33,276 nt of DNA from Bacillota bacterium. Its GTDB lineage: Bacteria; Bacillota; Clostridia; Peptostreptococcales; Anaerovoracaceae. A program made the position numbers and the translations under genes. The notes beneath the pieces are model-generated. The model made no database searches. It worked only from the letters and a program-made list of their open reading frames with translations, and was not told the DNA's origin. Below are positions 19,925-27,005 of the stretch, piece by piece (within the stretch, counting starts at the first letter, position 1; every line of letters begins with the position of its first letter). Location of the stretch: contig JAQXSU010000052.1 in assembly GCA_029219125.1 (NCBI GenBank), forward strand, positions 1 through 33,276, given 5' to 3'.

Positions 19925-20827
19925 ATGGCAGCAGCGAAAAAAGGAGGACTGGGCAGAGGCCTGGACGCACTGTTTGCAGATGTACCGGTTTCTGCGCCGG
20001 AAGAAGAGACAAAGGAAGAAGGAAAAAGTGAAGAAGTGGCGGCTGAAGACAGAGTGAATTATATCGATATTCACGAAATCATGCCCAATGTAAATCAGCC
20101 AAGAAAGACATTTCCTGAAGAAAAAATTGAAGAACTGGCGGATTCAATCCGTGAACACGGAATCATACAGCCTATAGTAGTGAGAAAAAAACAGAAGGGA
20201 TATGAAATCGTTGCCGGAGAAAGAAGATGGCGTGCTGCCATGAAAGCCGGATTGTCTGAAGTGCCATGTCTTCTTCGCGAACTGAGTGACGAACAGAATA
20301 TGCTCATCGCCATCATTGAAAATATGCAGCGTGAGGATCTGAATCCGATTGAAGAAGCAGAAGGGCTGCACCAGATGATCAGTACCTTCGGACTGACACA
20401 GGAACAGGTATCGAAAAGTGTGGGAAAGAGTCGGCCATATATTACAAATTCCCTTCGTCTTTTGAAACTCCCCGAATATATTCGTGTAAAGGTTTCTGAA
20501 GGAGAGCTGACCGCAGGTCACGGAAGGACTCTCATAACTGTGGAAGATGTAAATCTGCAGCGACAGCTTTGTGATAAGATCGTAGAAGAAGGACTTTCTG
20601 TTCGACAGACAGAGAAACTGGTTGCAGAACTGGGAAAAGGACCGAAAAAAAAACCGGCACAGAAACAGAAAAATCCAGACACACTGCGCGTGGAAGAAGA
20701 ATTGAAAACCATTCTGGGAACGAGAGTCAACATAGTGGAAAAAGGAAAAAAAGGAAAGATAGAGATTGAATGCTTTAGCCGCGATGAAATGAATCGTCTC
20801 ATAGAACTATTGAAAAAACTGGGTTAG
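19925..20827 (+). CDS. parB: chromosome partitioning protein ParB/Spo0J
   Basis: CTP-dependent DNA clamp that loads at parS and spreads. The 300-residue protein begins with the ParB-type peptide KKGGLGRGLDALF, which stimulates ParA, and an acidic linker. Next come the N-terminal domain (IMPNVNQPRKTFPEEKIEELADSIREHG), the CTP motif GERRWRAAMKAG and ENMQREDLNPIEEAEG. The helix-turn-helix is GLTQEQVSKSVGKSRPYITNSLRLL, and the C-terminal dimer domain (LKTILGTRVNIVEKGKKGKIEIE) ends the protein. The site GGAGGAAG is in the parA tail. It is cotranscribed with parA and the DUF1294 gene. Confidence 0.97.
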   Translation: MAAAKKGGLGRGLDALFADVPVSAPEEETKEEGKSEEVAAEDRVNYIDIHEIMPNVNQPRKTFPEEKIEELADSIREHGIIQPIVVRKKQKGYEIVAGERRWRAAMKAGLSEVPCLLRELSDEQNMLIAIIENMQREDLNPIEEAEGLHQMISTFGLTQEQVSKSVGKSRPYITNSLRLLKLPEYIRVKVSEGELTAGHGRTLITVEDVNLQRQLCDKIVEEGLSVRQTEKLVAELGKGPKKKPAQKQKNPDTLRVEEELKTILGTRVNIVEKGKKGKIEIECFSRDEMNRLIELLKKLG

Positions 20828-20834
20828 AGGGAGA

Positions 20835-20850
20835 TGTTTCACATGAAACC
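20835..20850. other. degenerate parS-like site at the DUF1294 start
   Basis: TGTTTCACATGAAACC matches the 16-bp parS at 14 positions. The mismatches are one of the two central bases (A for G) and the last base. It overlaps the start codon of the gene after parB. The central change probably weakens binding, so it may be a secondary or decayed site. Confidence 0.4.
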
Positions 20851-21124
20851 TTTACTGTGGATAGCTGCTCTGTGGCTGATATGGAATCTGTTCACATTTC
20901 TTCAGATGGGAATGGACAAAAGAAAAGCAGTAAAAGAAAAACAGAGAATCAGTGAAAAAACTTTACTTTTATCGGCGTTTTGCATGGGAGCTGTGGGAAG
21001 CGGCGCAGGGATGCTGGTCTTTCACCATAAGACGAAAAAATGGAAGTTTCGGATTCTGGTTCCGCTGGCATTGGCAGTCAATCTGGCGGTGATTTGCATC
21101 GGAATATATCTGATACAGAATTAA
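20843..21124 (+). CDS. DUF1294 family small membrane protein
   Basis: A 93-residue protein with hydrophobic segments near each end (LLWIAALWLIWNLFTFLQM and ILVPLALAVNLAVICIGIYLI). The DUF1294 core shows MDKRKAVKEKQRISEKTLL, the Gly-rich AVGSGAGMLVFHHKTKKWKF, and a further basic patch. The function of the family is unknown. I choose ATG 20843 because GGGAG lies 9 bases upstream; the earlier in-frame ATG 20834 directly abuts that site. It follows parB by 15 bases and ends the parAB operon at a strong terminator. The start region is part of a parS-like sequence. Confidence 0.85.
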   Translation: MKPLLWIAALWLIWNLFTFLQMGMDKRKAVKEKQRISEKTLLLSAFCMGAVGSGAGMLVFHHKTKKWKFRILVPLALAVNLAVICIGIYLIQN

Positions 21125-21131
21125 TAGGAAG

Positions 21132-21166
21132 AAAAGAGGGTCTCAGGAAAGAGACCCTCTTTTAGA
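21132..21166 (+). terminator. intrinsic terminator after the parA-parB-DUF1294 operon
   Basis: A perfect 13-bp stem (21132-21144, AAAAGAGGGTCTC, with 21151-21163, GAGACCCTCTTTT) has a 6-base loop. The flanking A and T runs make it look bidirectional. It lies 7 bases after the DUF1294 stop and only 25 bases before the next start codon. Confidence 0.9.
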
Positions 21167-21188
21167 CCATTCAGGATGAGGAATATTC

Positions 21189-21737
21189 ATGAATATAACA
21201 GACATACAGAATAACGAAAGAGACAAAAGGCAGGAACGGGGAGAAGGTCTGCTGGAGAAATGCAGAGAAATATTGCAGAAAGAAAAAATTCCGGCAAGCG
21301 AAAAAATCAAAGCTCTGAAAATAAATGACGGGATCCGAAGCCGGTTCGGCAGCTGCAGAAAAGTACAATCAGAGCAGAAAGAGAAAGAGGAATATATCAT
21401 AGAAATCAGCGGAAGGCTCATGGAAAGTGAAGATAAAGTAATTGAAACCGTTCTCCTTCATGAACTGCTGCATACCTGTTATGGATGCATGAATCACGGG
21501 AAGCGATGGAAAAGGTATGCAATGCAGCTGAATCAGAAATACGGATATGAAATTAAACCAACAGCACGATATGAAGCCTTCGGTCTGGAGGATCCCGGCA
21601 GCAGAGAACAGATCCGATACAGAATCGTATGCAGGGAATGCGGCATGGAGATTATAAGAAGACGACGCTGCAAGTTGGTGGAAAATACTGACAGATACCG
21701 ATGCGGCAAATGTGGAGGAAAGCTTGAAATTCGATGA
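21189..21737 (+). CDS. SprT-like zinc metalloprotease family protein
   Basis: A 182-residue protein of the SprT/Spartan-like family. The HExxH motif lies in LLHELLHTCYGCMNHGKRW (His91, Glu92, His95, with His103 as likely third ligand). The C-terminal zinc ribbon has Cys148/Cys151 and Cys172/Cys175 (CRECGM and CGKCGG). An upstream helical/charged region (residues 1-45) and the phrase SRFGSCRKV complete the family pattern. The cellular substrate of bacterial members is not established; eukaryotic Spartan degrades DNA-protein crosslinks. GAGGAA lies 6 bases before the ATG. It follows a strong terminator with no visible promoter in the 25-base gap, so its transcription is unclear. Confidence 0.85.
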   Translation: MNITDIQNNERDKRQERGEGLLEKCREILQKEKIPASEKIKALKINDGIRSRFGSCRKVQSEQKEKEEYIIEISGRLMESEDKVIETVLLHELLHTCYGCMNHGKRWKRYAMQLNQKYGYEIKPTARYEAFGLEDPGSREQIRYRIVCRECGMEIIRRRRCKLVENTDRYRCGKCGGKLEIR

Positions 21738-21904
21738 ATTCTACTACATCTTGTAGATGAAAAACAGAAAGAAATGTGGTAAAATATATAGAAGTGCCTT
21801 TCAAAACAGATGAAATCGTCTGCATCGGTTTTGTGGCGGGATTATCACAGAATCAACACCGAGGCGGAAGGCCGGGTATGATATAATGGATGGAGGAGGA
21901 GGCC
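21738..21904 (+). promoter_or_regulatory. gdpP leader with a possible promoter and RNA structure
   Basis: The stretch between the SprT-like gene and gdpP has no gene. An extended -10-like TGGTAAAAT (21777-21785) lies near its start without a good -35. Downstream is a nested hairpin: CAAAAC and GTTTTG arms enclosing CAGATG/CGTCTG-type pairing around the loop AAAT (about 21804-21835). The last part, before GGAGG, is GC-rich. I could not match it to a known riboswitch. Confidence 0.35.
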
Positions 21905-23686
21905 ATGTCTGAGCGAAGACTTGAAAAAATCATTTCTTCATATATACCGATGCCTGTCTGCATTATCAACAGACTGGGCAAGGTGGTGGAAGCCAACAGC
22001 AGAATCGGCGAGGTATTCCTCTATGACGGAATTGGGGGCGGCGATATTTTCGCGCTGACCGGAATTCGTGCTGCAGATTTATATGAAGCGGCTGAAAAAG
22101 ACCAGCATCCTCTGCTGAAGCGAAACGATAAGATTTTTCGTCTCATGCTCCAGAAGGGATCTGACCTGAAGAGCGAGGAAGATGGCGATCTGACCATTGT
22201 CTTCAATGATGTCACAGGGCTTGAGGATCTGAAAGACCGATATAATAATGAAAAAGCATGTATGGCAAAGATCCAGGTGGACAATTACGATGAATTGACC
22301 TCCAGTACAAGCACAGAAAAGAGGCTGATTCTTTCCGGTGAAATTGACAGGCTGATCAGGCGCTGGTGCGGAAGAGTCAATGCATCTGTCAACCGGGTAA
22401 GGAATAATGCATATGTGGCGTGGTTTGAACAGCAGTATCTGGATCGTCTCATCACCAATAAATTTGATATTCTTGACGAGATCCGTAATGTGGAGACCGG
22501 TGCGGATTTTCCTGCCAGCCTGAGCATTGGCGTAGGTGTGGGAGGAAAAAACCCGGCACAGACAGAGGAGTATGCCGACGCTGCTCTTGATCTGGCTCTG
22601 GGACGGGGCGGAGATCAGGCTGTGGTGAAGCGCAATCTGAAGATCGAATACTACGGCGGCAAACTGCAGACAGTAGAAAAGAGCAATAAAGGGAAATCAA
22701 AAATTGTCGGTCATGCACTGAAGCAGCTTGTGGTGCAGGCAGGAAAGGTCTTTATCATGGGTCATCAGAATCCGGATATGGACTGTTTCGGGGCTGCTCT
22801 GGGTATTTCACGGTTCTGCGAACTTTTCGAGAAAAAGGCAAATATCGTCATTGACGAATATAATGATGCGCTGCAGAGCATCTATCTGCAGGCGAGACAG
22901 AGTGAGAATTATCAGCTGATCAGCAGTGAAAAAGCGATTAGCCTGGTGGATGGAGAAAGTCTGGTTATTGTACTGGATACCCATCGGCCGAGTATGACTC
23001 AGTGCCCGAAGCTGCTGGAGATGACTGACAGAATCGTTGTTATCGACCACCATCGCAAGATGGAAGAATTCATTGAGAATCCGACGCTGGCTTATATGGA
23101 GTCATATGCATCGTCGACATGCGAACTGGTGGCGGAAATTCTGCAATATATGGCGAGCAAAAAAAGCCTGATAAAGCTGGAAGCAGAAGCACTTCTGGCA
23201 GGGATTACGGTAGATACCAACGGGTTTGCCCTGAAAACCGGAGTACGAACTTTTGAAGCAGCTGCGTGGCTCAGAAGGCAGGGTGCAGATACCACGGAAG
23301 TAAAGCGCTTCTTCCAGAAAGACCCGCTCAGCTTTCAGATTAATGCGGAGGCCCTGGCATCGGCAAGATTTTTTGAAAACGGTGTGGCAGTGTCAATTTG
23401 CCGTCAGCCCCATGCAGATGAGCAGGTCATCTGTGCCCAGGTGGCAGACCAGTTGCTGACTGTGAAAGGAGTGAAAGCATCCTTTGTTATCGGGGTTAAC
23501 GGAGAAGGAAGAACTGTAATCAGCGCCAGGTCTATGGGTGCGGTCAATGTGCAGGTAATTATGGAAAAATTCGGAGGCGGCGGGCATCTGACCACGGCAG
23601 CCGCACAGGTAGATATGCCGAAAGAAGAAGCGGCAAAAAAAATAATAAAGATTATGGAGGAAATGTTAAATGGTAGTAATTCTTAA
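21905..23686 (+). CDS. gdpP: GdpP-like c-di-AMP phosphodiesterase (PAS-GGDEF-DHH/DHHA1), lacking membrane helices
   Basis: Hydrolyses c-di-AMP to pApA in relatives. From ATG 21905 (GGAGG about 8 bases upstream) it has 593 residues. In order: PAS-like domain (about 1-110), degenerate GGDEF (about 125-245, ending GRGGDQAVVK), DHH domain and DHHA1. Catalytic metal ligands are visible: GHQNPDMD (His287, Asp291, Asp293), LDTH (Asp358), IDHH (Asp381-His383), VDTNG (Asp437), and GGGGH (His561). The two N-terminal transmembrane helices of standard GdpP are missing; an in-frame stop at 21884-21886 excludes an upstream extension. It overlaps rplI by 17 bases, the common gdpP-rplI-dnaB order. Confidence 0.9.
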   Translation: MSERRLEKIISSYIPMPVCIINRLGKVVEANSRIGEVFLYDGIGGGDIFALTGIRAADLYEAAEKDQHPLLKRNDKIFRLMLQKGSDLKSEEDGDLTIVFNDVTGLEDLKDRYNNEKACMAKIQVDNYDELTSSTSTEKRLILSGEIDRLIRRWCGRVNASVNRVRNNAYVAWFEQQYLDRLITNKFDILDEIRNVETGADFPASLSIGVGVGGKNPAQTEEYADAALDLALGRGGDQAVVKRNLKIEYYGGKLQTVEKSNKGKSKIVGHALKQLVVQAGKVFIMGHQNPDMDCFGAALGISRFCELFEKKANIVIDEYNDALQSIYLQARQSENYQLISSEKAISLVDGESLVIVLDTHRPSMTQCPKLLEMTDRIVVIDHHRKMEEFIENPTLAYMESYASSTCELVAEILQYMASKKSLIKLEAEALLAGITVDTNGFALKTGVRTFEAAAWLRRQGADTTEVKRFFQKDPLSFQINAEALASARFFENGVAVSICRQPHADEQVICAQVADQLLTVKGVKASFVIGVNGEGRTVISARSMGAVNVQVIMEKFGGGGHLTTAAAQVDMPKEEAAKKIIKIMEEMLNGSNS

Positions 23687-24116
23687 CAGAGACATAAAGG
23701 GAACAGGAAAAGCCGGCGACGTGGTAAAAGTCAGCGACGGATACGCAAGAAATATGCTGATTCCGAGAGGATGGGCAACGGAAGCCACAGAAGGAAATGT
23801 GCGCAGCCTGGAAAAGCAGAAAGCCATCGCAGCTGAAAAAAAAGCTGAAGAAAAAGCGGCTGCACAGGCACAGGCAGAAAAAATCAAGGCACTGTCTGTT
23901 ACGATAAAAACGAAAGCAGGCGACGGCGGAAGAATTTTCGGGTCAATTACTTCAAAAGATATCGCAGATGCTCTGAAGGCACAGCACAAGCTGACAGTAG
24001 ATAAGAAAAAAATCCAGCTGGACAGCCCTATCAAGCAGACCGGCGAAACGGAAGTTGCCATAAAACTGTATCCGGAGGTTGCAACGACACTGAAGGTGGT
24101 CGTTACTGCAGAATAG
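23670..24116 (+). CDS. rplI: 50S ribosomal protein L9
   Basis: Large-subunit protein of 148 residues with two domains joined by a long helix. The N-terminal domain begins MVVILNRDIKGTGKAGDVVKV and contains YARNMLIPRGWATEA. The connecting helix is rich in K, E and A, and the C-terminal domain shows IFGSITSKDIADAL. The RBS GGAGG lies inside the gdpP end and the two genes overlap by 17 bases, which couples translation. Confidence 0.97.
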   Translation: MVVILNRDIKGTGKAGDVVKVSDGYARNMLIPRGWATEATEGNVRSLEKQKAIAAEKKAEEKAAAQAQAEKIKALSVTIKTKAGDGGRIFGSITSKDIADALKAQHKLTVDKKKIQLDSPIKQTGETEVAIKLYPEVATTLKVVVTAE

Positions 24117-24161
24117 AAATACAGAAGAAACCGGAAACAGCAAACAGAATGGAGTATATCA

Positions 24162-25481
24162 ATGGTAGAAAGGATTCCGCCGCATAATGAGGAAGCAGAG
24201 CGGTGCGCACTGGGTGCGTCCATGCTCAGCAAGGATGCACTGTATGATGTAATCGAAGAAGTGACCGCAGACGATTTCTACAATGAAAATCACCGGGAGA
24301 TATTCAAGGCCATCATGGATCTGTACAGGGAAAACGCACCGGTGGATATGCTGACAGTGTGTGAGACCCTGAAAAAAAAGAAGGCACTGGATATTGTGGG
24401 AGGAAGAGCATATATCGCCACTCTCACGACGGAGGTGCCATCCACAGTCAACGCTGGAGAATATGCGAAAATTGTCTCGGAAAAAGCAGCCCTCAGACAG
24501 CTGATTAATACAGCAGAAGAAATTATGAATAAGGGCTACGAAGGAAAGGATGATGCAAAGGAGGTCCTTAACTTCGCAGAGGCCGGTATATTTCAGATTG
24601 GACAGAAGCGCCAGAAAAGCGATTACACCCAGATTCAGGACATTCTGCTGAAAAATGTGGAGATTATTGATGCGGCATCGAAGAATCAGGGAAAAGTCGT
24701 GGGAATTCCCACCGGCTTTAAGGATCTGGATGAACTGACATCAGGACTTCACCGTTCTGATCTGATCATCCTGGCAGCACGGCCGGCCATGGGAAAAACC
24801 GCGTTTGCACTGAACATTGCACAGCAGACGGCTGTTAAGGCAGGCTCTTCTGTGCTGATCTTCAGTCTGGAAATGTCCAAGGAGCAGCTGGGACAGCGGC
24901 TTCTTGCCATTCAGGCCAGAGTAGAGATGCAGAAGCTGAAGACAGGCACCCTGGACCGCAAGGATTGGGATCGGCTGAATATGGCTCTGGACGAGCTGCA
25001 CAATTCAAAAATATTTATTGATGATACGCCGGGCATTTCCATCATGGAAATGCGTAATAAATGCCGCCGGCTGAAGGCGGAGCATGGACTGGACCTGGTG
25101 GTGATCGACTATCTGCAGCTGATGCAGTTTGACGGCAGGGCAGACAGCCGCCAGCAGGAAATATCTGCAATTTCCAGACATCTGAAACTGCTGGCCAGAG
25201 AAATGGACTGTCCGGTCATCGTACTGTCCCAGCTGTCCCGTGCGCCGGAACTCCGGCAGGATCACCGGCCGATTTTATCAGATCTGAGAGAATCCGGTTC
25301 CATTGAACAGGATGCAGACATTGTAATTTTCCTGTACCGGGATGACTACTATAATCCGGATAACAGTGAGAAACACGGTATCTGCGAAGTCAATGTGGCC
25401 AAGCACAGAAGCGGTCCTACGGATAAAGTAGAACTGACATGGGTGGAACGATACACCAAATTCAGCGATAAAGCATTGTAA
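24162..25481 (+). CDS. dnaB: replicative DNA helicase DnaB
   Basis: Hexameric 5'-3' helicase at the replication fork (called DnaC in Bacillus). The 439-residue protein has the N-terminal helical domain (PPHNEEAERCALGASMLSKDA), the linker, and a RecA-like motor. Walker A is ARPAMGKTAFALNIA, and Walker B is LDLVVIDYLQLM. The conserved segments SRQQEISAISRHLKLLARE and LSDLRESGSIEQDADIV are intact, as is the C-terminal EVNVAKHRSGPTDKVEL. GGAG lies upstream of the ATG. It lies upstream of the dnaD-like gene, whose product carries a putative helicase-contacting domain. Confidence 0.97.
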   Translation: MVERIPPHNEEAERCALGASMLSKDALYDVIEEVTADDFYNENHREIFKAIMDLYRENAPVDMLTVCETLKKKKALDIVGGRAYIATLTTEVPSTVNAGEYAKIVSEKAALRQLINTAEEIMNKGYEGKDDAKEVLNFAEAGIFQIGQKRQKSDYTQIQDILLKNVEIIDAASKNQGKVVGIPTGFKDLDELTSGLHRSDLIILAARPAMGKTAFALNIAQQTAVKAGSSVLIFSLEMSKEQLGQRLLAIQARVEMQKLKTGTLDRKDWDRLNMALDELHNSKIFIDDTPGISIMEMRNKCRRLKAEHGLDLVVIDYLQLMQFDGRADSRQQEISAISRHLKLLAREMDCPVIVLSQLSRAPELRQDHRPILSDLRESGSIEQDADIVIFLYRDDYYNPDNSEKHGICEVNVAKHRSGPTDKVELTWVERYTKFSDKAL

Positions 25482-25511
25482 ATCGGAAAGCGTAAGCGGA
25501 AAGGAGCAGCG

Positions 25512-25703
25512 ATGATCACGAAAGACATGACCGTTATTGAAGTTCTGAATATGGGGCAGCAGTATGGCCGGGTGTTCGATAAATTCCTGCTGACTTGCGC
25601 AGGCTGTCCGGGGGCTGAAAGCGAAACACTGGAAGAGGCAGCAAAAGGACACGGCGTCAGGCTGGAATGCCTTCTGGCAGAGCTGAATCAGGTGGCAGAA
25701 TAA
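25512..25703 (+). CDS. DUF1858 small redox-disulfide type protein
   Basis: A 63-residue protein of the DUF1858 family, often annotated as hybrid-cluster-associated redox disulfide protein. The pattern is MTVIEVLNMGQQYGRVFDKF followed by LLTCAGCPGAESETLEEAA, with a CxxC pair typical of this family. Family function is not established; a thiol-redox or regulatory role is inferred from the cysteines. AAGGAG precedes the ATG. It is inserted between dnaB and the dnaD-like gene, and is probably in the same transcript. Confidence 0.8.
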   Translation: MITKDMTVIEVLNMGQQYGRVFDKFLLTCAGCPGAESETLEEAAKGHGVRLECLLAELNQVAE

Positions 25704-25721
25704 TGCTGACGGAGGCCTTAC

Positions 25722-27005
25722 ATGAATTATATCAAAGGAAAGATAAAAGATTTTTATCTTCTGACAAGTGAAATAGAAAATATCTTTTTAAATGAATATA
25801 TGCCGGGTGCGCCGGGAGATCATGTGAAGGTCTACCTGTTTGGATACATGTATGCACAGCAGGGAGAAGAAATGAGCCATGAGACGATGGCGCGCCAGCT
25901 TCGTCTGTCATTGGATCAGGTGAATCAGGCATGGACCTACTGGGCGGATATGGGCGTTGTAAAAAAACATCCGAGGAAGGATGCGGACAGCGGAAGCAGT
26001 CAGCTGAATTACGATGTGGAATTTCTCCATCTGCGGGAGCAGATGTACAGAAGTCCCCTGACTGCAGCGCAGGAGGAAACAGAATCCTATGGAGAGGAAC
26101 CCGACGGTCTGCTGCAGAATGAGAATGTGAAGACACTCCTTGGAGATATTCAGCGGATTACAGGGCGAACTCTGAGCACAGGGGAAGTTCAGGAAATTCA
26201 CAGCTGGCTCACTGATCTTGGAGCAAAGCCGGAAGTCGTCGAGCAGGCTTACAGTTACTGTGTGAACCGTGGAAAAAGCAATGTAAAATACATATCCAGA
26301 GTGGTGATGCAGTGGACGGAGCAGGGATTTCAGACAAAAGAAGAGGTACAGAAGTATCTGGATGAACTGGATCAGCGATTTGGAATGCAGAAGAGAATTC
26401 TCCAGTCGCTGGGCATGAATCGAAGCGCAACAGAAGCAGAGAAGGAATTGATAAACCGCTGGTTCGACGAAATGCATTTCAGCCTGGAACGCATACTGGA
26501 AGCCTGCGGACGGACCGTATCCATTTCCAATCCAAATCTTCGCTATGTAAATAAAATACTGGAAAACTGGTATCAGGAAGCGAAGAAGGATGGAAGAGAC
26601 GTAAATAAGAAAGTAACAGTCACTCAGACTGTACTCAATAGATACTATGAATTCCTTCGGAAGAAGGAAGAAAAGGAAGCGCAGGAACGGAAGGAACAGA
26701 TTTATGAAAAGCTGCCTCGCATTGAGCAGATTGACAGGATGCTTTCTGAACTGGGCAGCAACATTTCCCGCAGTCTTCTTTCCGGAGGTAAACGAAGCGA
26801 TATCGAAGAAATACGGTGTCAGATGAAAGAACTGGAAAGTGAACGGGCTGTTCTTCTTACAGAAAACAATTTCCCGATTGACTATACAGACTTGAAGTAT
26901 TCTTGCGAAATCTGCAGGGATACCGGTATGACAGAAGACGGACGCCGGTGCGCCTGCACGGGAAAGAGAACAGAAGAGGCAGAATTATGGCAAAAATCAA
27001 ACTGA
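25722..27005 (+). CDS. DnaD-like primosome protein fused to a DnaC/DnaI-type N-terminal zinc domain
   Basis: A 427-residue protein. Residues 1-100 look like a winged-helix domain. Two DnaB_2/DnaD-type repeats follow (about 132-205 and 222-287), each ending in a YxxxIxxxW-type motif (YISRVVMQW and YVNKILENW). From about 300 to the end the sequence resembles the N-terminal part of the clostridial DnaC/DnaI helicase loader: EKLPRIEQIDRMLSELG, LLTENNFPIDYTDLKYSC, then CEIC (395/398) and CAC (410/412) as zinc ligands. It ends ELWQKSN, where loaders continue into the AAA+ ATPase, which is missing. GGAGG precedes the ATG. It probably acts in helicase loading; the fusion reading rests on pattern memory, not a search. 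Confidence 0.75.
   Translation: MNYIKGKIKDFYLLTSEIENIFLNEYMPGAPGDHVKVYLFGYMYAQQGEEMSHETMARQLRLSLDQVNQAWTYWADMGVVKKHPRKDADSGSSQLNYDVEFLHLREQMYRSPLTAAQEETESYGEEPDGLLQNENVKTLLGDIQRITGRTLSTGEVQEIHSWLTDLGAKPEVVEQAYSYCVNRGKSNVKYISRVVMQWTEQGFQTKEEVQKYLDELDQRFGMQKRILQSLGMNRSATEAEKELINRWFDEMHFSLERILEACGRTVSISNPNLRYVNKILENWYQEAKKDGRDVNKKVTVTQTVLNRYYEFLRKKEEKEAQERKEQIYEKLPRIEQIDRMLSELGSNISRSLLSGGKRSDIEEIRCQMKELESERAVLLTENNFPIDYTDLKYSCEICRDTGMTEDGRRCACTGKRTEEAELWQKSN

Noticed and set aside
21738-21904. c-di-AMP (ydaO) or c-di-GMP riboswitch upstream of gdpP
   Set aside because: None of the conserved motifs of these classes could be recognised, and the leader is short for ydaO.
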